DNA of 11,574 nucleotides from Planctomycetaceae bacterium (GTDB lineage Bacteria; Planctomycetota; Planctomycetia; Pirellulales; Pirellulaceae). The number at the start of each line of letters is the position of its first letter. Positions within the stretch are counted from its first letter, which is position 1. The position numbers and the translations under genes were made by a program. The notes beneath the pieces were generated by a model. It saw only the letters and a list, made by a program, of their open reading frames with translations, made no database searches and was not told the DNA's origin. The stretch is from assembly GCA_003455945.1 (NCBI GenBank), contig DMPQ01000158.1:204-11777 (forward strand), in the 5' to 3' direction. Positions 9,049-11,574 of this stretch are shown in pieces.

Positions 9049-10248
9049 TCAGCTTCGCGAGCCGCGGACCTGCACGCTCGCATGCGCCTCGACCTGTTCC
9101 AACCGCTCGACCAGACCCGCGCTCGGCGGACCGTCCAGTCGGAGCGAACAGCAGGCGGCGATGCCGTGCTTGAAGATCACGTTCTCCATCTCCAGAACGT
9201 TGATCCCTTCTTCGCGCAGCGCATCGAGAATGCCGGCGAGCACGCCGACCTTGTTCAGATGCCGCACGACCAGCGTGCAACCGTCGGCCGATCGCTGCTG
9301 CAGGTTGACCGTTCCCGGCGGTCGGCCGGTCGCGAGGAACTCGTCGACGATCCGCACCACCTCGTCGGCGATCGCTTCGCTCGCCTGATCGGTCGATGCG
9401 CCGATATGCGGAGTCGCGGTGACTCGCCCGGCGAACTCGGTCTTGTCGAACGCTCCGTCATTCCCGGCCGGCTCGTCGCGAAAGACGTCGGTGGCGTAGC
9501 GAATCCCTCGCAACGCGATCGCCTCGGCCATCGCCGCTTCATCCACCGTCTCGCCGCGCGACGTGTTGACGACGATGGCGCCGTCGGGGAGCAGCGCCAG
9601 CAGTTCGGCGTCGATCAGCTTGTCGGTTTCGGGGGCCGCCGCGACGTGAATCGAGAGGACGTCGGCGATCTTCGCGACTTCGGCGGGCGACGCGCACCAG
9701 CCGATGTTCAGCGACTCCGCCAGGTCGGTCGTCAGGCTCCGGGACCAAGCGACGACCTGCATCCCCATTGACTGAGCGATGGCGGCGACGCGCTTGCCGA
9801 TCGAACCGAGACCGAGAATGCCGAGTGTTCGGCCGCGCAGTCCGCGAGCCTTGCCGTACTCCCCCTTGCGCCACTTGCCGCTGCGCAGATCGATCGTCGC
9901 GTCGGCGATCCGTCGATCGGCGGCGACGATCAGTCCGATCGTCAGTTCCGCGACCGCATCGGTGTTCTTGCCGGGGCAGTTGGCGACATAGATCCCGCGA
10001 CGGCTCGCTTCGGCCACGTCGATCGTGTTGGTGCCGGCGCCGGCTCGAATCACCAGCGACAGCTTCGATCCGGCGGCGAGCGTCGCGGCGGTCACCTTGG
10101 TCGACCGGACGACGAGGATGTCGGCCGCTCCGATCGCGCCGGGGAGCGTGTCGCCGGTCAGCTGCGCTTCCTGCCGCACCCGATGCCCGGCTGTTTCCAG
10201 ACGCTGGACGGTGCGGGGCGAGAGCTTGTCGGCGATCAGGATTTCCAT
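9049..10248 (-). CDS. serA: D-3-phosphoglycerate dehydrogenase-like 2-hydroxyacid dehydrogenase with ACT domain
   Basis: This encodes 399 residues, in the size range of SerA enzymes that have one ACT domain and no intervening domain. It probably oxidises 3-phosphoglycerate to 3-phosphohydroxypyruvate with NAD+, the first step of serine synthesis in the cytoplasm. ATG 10248 follows GGAG with an eight-base gap. The reading frame stays open far upstream, but that part is antisense to the pyc coding region. The substrate region contains RAGAGTNTID (from residue 68) and the Rossmann loop is GLGSIG (146-151). The catalytic triad is Arg231 (NTSRGETVDE), Glu259 (DEP) and His281 (HIGAST). The ACT domain (about 322-395, starting CTLVVRHLNKVGVLAGI) suggests allosteric control, perhaps by serine. 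Closely related members act on other 2-hydroxy or 2-keto acids, so exact substrate is less certain than family. It is convergent with the kinase gene and divergent from pyc. Confidence 0.88.
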   Translation of the reverse strand: MEILIADKLSPRTVQRLETAGHRVRQEAQLTGDTLPGAIGAADILVVRSTKVTAATLAAGSKLSLVIRAGAGTNTIDVAEASRRGIYVANCPGKNTDAVAELTIGLIVAADRRIADATIDLRSGKWRKGEYGKARGLRGRTLGILGLGSIGKRVAAIAQSMGMQVVAWSRSLTTDLAESLNIGWCASPAEVAKIADVLSIHVAAAPETDKLIDAELLALLPDGAIVVNTSRGETVDEAAMAEAIALRGIRYATDVFRDEPAGNDGAFDKTEFAGRVTATPHIGASTDQASEAIADEVVRIVDEFLATGRPPGTVNLQQRSADGCTLVVRHLNKVGVLAGILDALREEGINVLEMENVIFKHGIAACCSLRLDGPPSAGLVERLEQVEAHASVQVRGSRS

Positions 10249-10256
10249 CGCGAGAA

Positions 10257-10260
10257 CTCC
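10257..10260 (-). promoter_or_regulatory. Shine-Dalgarno GGAG for serA
   Basis: GGAG on the minus strand lies eight bases before ATG 10248. This fixes the start of the dehydrogenase, whose frame otherwise runs open for hundreds of codons upstream. Confidence 0.6.
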
Positions 10261-10320
10261 GAGGCGGCGGTCAGTGGTTCGGCGAGCGGTGTCGACTCGA
10301 TCGCATCGTGGATGCGGGGG

Positions 10321-10350
10321 AGTATGACGAGCCGCAAGGGGCTGGTACAA
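10321..10350 (-). promoter_or_regulatory. Candidate promoter for serA
   Basis: On the minus strand TTGTAC (10350-10345) and CATACT (10326-10321) are separated by 18 bases. The match to sigma-70 consensus is seven of twelve. Transcription would begin near 10314, giving a leader of about 65 bases. This is a weak match, reported because its place and spacing fit. Confidence 0.28.
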
Positions 10351-10394
10351 CGATCGAGGAATGACGAACGGGATGTCGGCGCTCCGATTGCCCC

Positions 10395-10408
10395 GCGCCT
10401 CGAGGCGC
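10395..10408. repeat. 14-base perfect palindrome
   Basis: GCGCCTCGAGGCGC reads the same on both strands with no central spacer. A palindrome of this length is expected roughly once by chance in GC-rich DNA of this size. It is noted mainly because it lies in the divergent control region next to two other inverted repeats. Confidence 0.3.
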
Positions 10409-10425
10409 CCGGATCGTCGGCCGAA

Positions 10426-10441
10426 CGCTGATTGTTCAGCG
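10426..10441. repeat. 6-bp inverted repeat CGCTGA/TCAGCG with 4-base loop
   Basis: The arms are perfect around TTGT. It lies 18 bases after the palindrome at 10395 and 42 bases before the strong hairpin at 10483. No T-run follows on either strand, so it is not a terminator. Confidence 0.33.
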
Positions 10442-10482
10442 CCGGCCGCCGCGAACAAGAAGGGGCGCGTTCGGTTTCGCGC

Positions 10483-10505
10483 CGACGACTCGGGTCGAGT
10501 CGTCG
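10483..10505. promoter_or_regulatory. 10-bp perfect inverted repeat with 3-base centre (operator or leader hairpin)
   Basis: CGACGACTCG at 10483-10492 is matched by CGAGTCGTCG at 10496-10505 around GGT. It is the strongest dyad of the right-hand intergenic region and lies 158 bases before pyc and 235 before serA. No T-run flanks it on either side, so termination is unlikely. A dimeric regulator binding DNA, or a stable hairpin in the pyc leader, are both reasonable. Confidence 0.5.
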
Positions 10506-10662
10506 ATGAAGCGTCTCGCTGCCGAACGGTACTTCGCTCGATCGCCACGCTCCGCAGAGCGGGCGAGTGCGGAACGAGCGACCGGCGGCGCGTGATCCGG
10601 CTCGTCCCTCGGTCGTTCCCCTGGCCCAAGCTCCGACCTCTCCTGACGGTTGACTGACGCGC

Positions 10663-11574
10663 ATGAGACCGATCCGACGACTGCTGGTGGCGAATCGCGG
10701 CGAGATCGCGATTCGCGTCTTTCGGACCGCTTCCGAACTCGGGATCCGCACGGTCGCGATCTACTCGCACGAGGATCGCTACGCGCTGCATCGGTTCAAG
10801 GCGGACGAGGCGTATCGGATCGGCAAGACGGGCGAGCCGATTCGGGCGTACCTGGACATCCCGGGGATCGTCGCGCTGGCGGTCGAGCATCAGGTCGACG
10901 CGATCCATCCGGGCTACGGCTTTCTGAGCGAGAACGCGCAGTTCGCCGAGGCGTGCCAGCAGGCGGGGATCATCTTCATCGGTCCGACTCCCGACATGCT
11001 GCGGGCGCTCGGCGACAAGACGACCGCGCGAACGATCGCCGCCAAGGCGGGCGTTCCGGTCCTCGGCGGGAGCGAGCGGCCGCTGTCCGATCTGGCGGAA
11101 GCGAAGCAACTGGCCGAACGACTCGGCTATCCCGTGATGATGAAGGCGGCGATGGGGGGAGGAGGCCGCGGCATGCGCGTCGTTCGCAGCGCCGCCGAGC
11201 TGCCGAACGCCTTCGAGACCGCTCAGCGCGAGGCGCTTTCGGCCTTCGGCTGCGGCGACGTCTTTCTGGAACGCTTCGTCGAGCGGGCACGGCACATCGA
11301 AGTGCAGCTGCTCGGCGACACGCACGGCAACCTGGTTCATCTCTGGGAACGGGATTGTTCGGTGCAGCGCCGCCACCAGAAGGTGGTCGAGATCGCTCCG
11401 GCCCCGAACCTCGACCCGAAGGTCCGGCAGGGGCTCTGCGATGCGGCGCTGAAGATCGGCCGCGCCGTCGGCTACGCCAATGCCGGCACCGTCGAGTTCC
11501 TGGTCGACGCCGATCGCGGCGAGTTCTACTTCATCGAGGTGAACCCCCGCGTCCAGGTCGAGCACACCGTCACC
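10663..11574 (+). CDS. pyc: Pyruvate carboxylase, N-terminal biotin carboxylase part (cut by window end)
   Basis: The 304 codons seen are the N-terminus of a larger biotin-dependent carboxylase. It would use ATP and bicarbonate to carboxylate biotin, then convert pyruvate to oxaloacetate for anaplerosis. ATG 10663 is fixed by an in-frame TGA at 10651; no good ribosome binding site is visible. The biotin carboxylase N-domain ([14 protein letters not shown] from residue 7, [10 protein letters not shown] from 82) leads to the ATP-grasp domain. That has Lys161, the glycine loop GGGGRG (165-170), RRHQKVVE (236-243, Lys240 likely contacting bicarbonate) and [11 protein letters not shown] (291-301, with Glu292, Asn294, Arg296). 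Pyruvate carboxylase is preferred over acetyl-CoA carboxylase AccC because of [19 protein letters not shown] and HTVT, where AccC types usually have HPVT. The carboxyltransferase and biotin domains lie beyond the window, so the choice is not proven. It is divergent from serA. Confidence 0.9.
   Translation, partial: MRPIRRLLVANRGEIAIRVFRTASELGIRTVAIYSHEDRYALHRFKADEAYRIGKTGEPIRAYLDIPGIVALAVEHQVDAIHPGYGFLSENAQFAEACQQAGIIFIGPTPDMLRALGDKTTARTIAAKAGVPVLGGSERPLSDLAEAKQLAERLGYPVMMKAAMGGGGRGMRVVRSAAELPNAFETAQREALSAFGCGDVFLERFVERARHIEVQLLGDTHGNLVHLWERDCSVQRRHQKVVEIAPAPNLDPKVRQGLCDAALKIGRAVGYANAGTVEFLVDADRGEFYFIEVNPRVQVEHTVT

Larger units (their letters stand above)
10249..10662. other. Divergent serA/pyc intergenic control region
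   Basis: These 414 bases hold no supported gene. They contain a candidate serA promoter and three inverted repeats (10395-10408, 10426-10441, 10483-10505), listed separately. The stretch 10506-10650 can form further weak GC-rich pairings, including GGAACGA at 10571 with TCGTTCC at 10613, which I do not rank above chance. No T-box, riboswitch or tRNA-like signature was recognised. Placement between two central-metabolism genes makes shared regulation plausible but unproven. Confidence 0.5.

Noticed and set aside
10249..11565. Extension of the dehydrogenase frame upstream by 439 codons as a fusion protein
   Set aside because: The extension is antisense to well-conserved biotin carboxylase coding sequence and has no domain of its own. 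GGAG before ATG 10248 gives the natural start.

Overview
The window looks like chromosome of a GC-rich member of the Planctomycetota (roughly two-thirds G+C by eye). The assignment rests on protein content. The first gene has the PSCyt1/DUF1549/DUF1553 architecture that is massively expanded in planctomycetes. The serine/threonine kinase with a receiver-like C-terminus and the large secreted glycosidase-like protein also resemble proteins I associate with that phylum. I see no mobile element, CRISPR array, tRNA or rRNA, and no sign of recent horizontal transfer.

Layout from left to right: (1) 77-3469 (+), an exported cytochrome-like PSCyt1-DUF1549-DUF1553 protein. (2) 3486-6320 (-), an exported multidomain protein with a degenerate glycosidase-like TIM-barrel core; it converges on gene 1 with only 16 bases between the stop codons. 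(3) 6321-6672, a divergent intergenic region unusually dense in dyads, including two related hairpins with GCAA tetraloops. It reads best as a structured 5' leader or regulatory region for the next gene. (4) 6673-6963 (+), a 96-residue, mostly helical small protein, followed by a strong intrinsic terminator at 7089-7132. (5) 7414-8943 (+), a Ser/Thr kinase fused to a receiver-like domain that has lost its phosphoacceptor aspartate. (6) 9049-10248 (-), a D-3-phosphoglycerate dehydrogenase-like enzyme with an ACT domain, convergent with the kinase across 105 bases that hold no obvious terminator. (7) 10249-10662, a divergent regulatory region with three inverted repeats. (8) 10663 to the window end (+), the biotin carboxylase part of pyruvate carboxylase, cut off by the window edge.

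No large operon is visible: each gene appears to be its own transcription unit. The two exported proteins may both handle extracellular or periplasmic polymers, but the sequence gives no direct link. The two metabolic genes at the right end share a divergent control region. They draw on adjacent parts of central metabolism: 3-phosphoglycerate to serine, and pyruvate to oxaloacetate. The least conventional material is the structured intergenic region at 6393-6660 with its small gene, and the kinase with a pseudo-receiver. The base sequence also shows a striking excess of CGATCG in coding and non-coding DNA.
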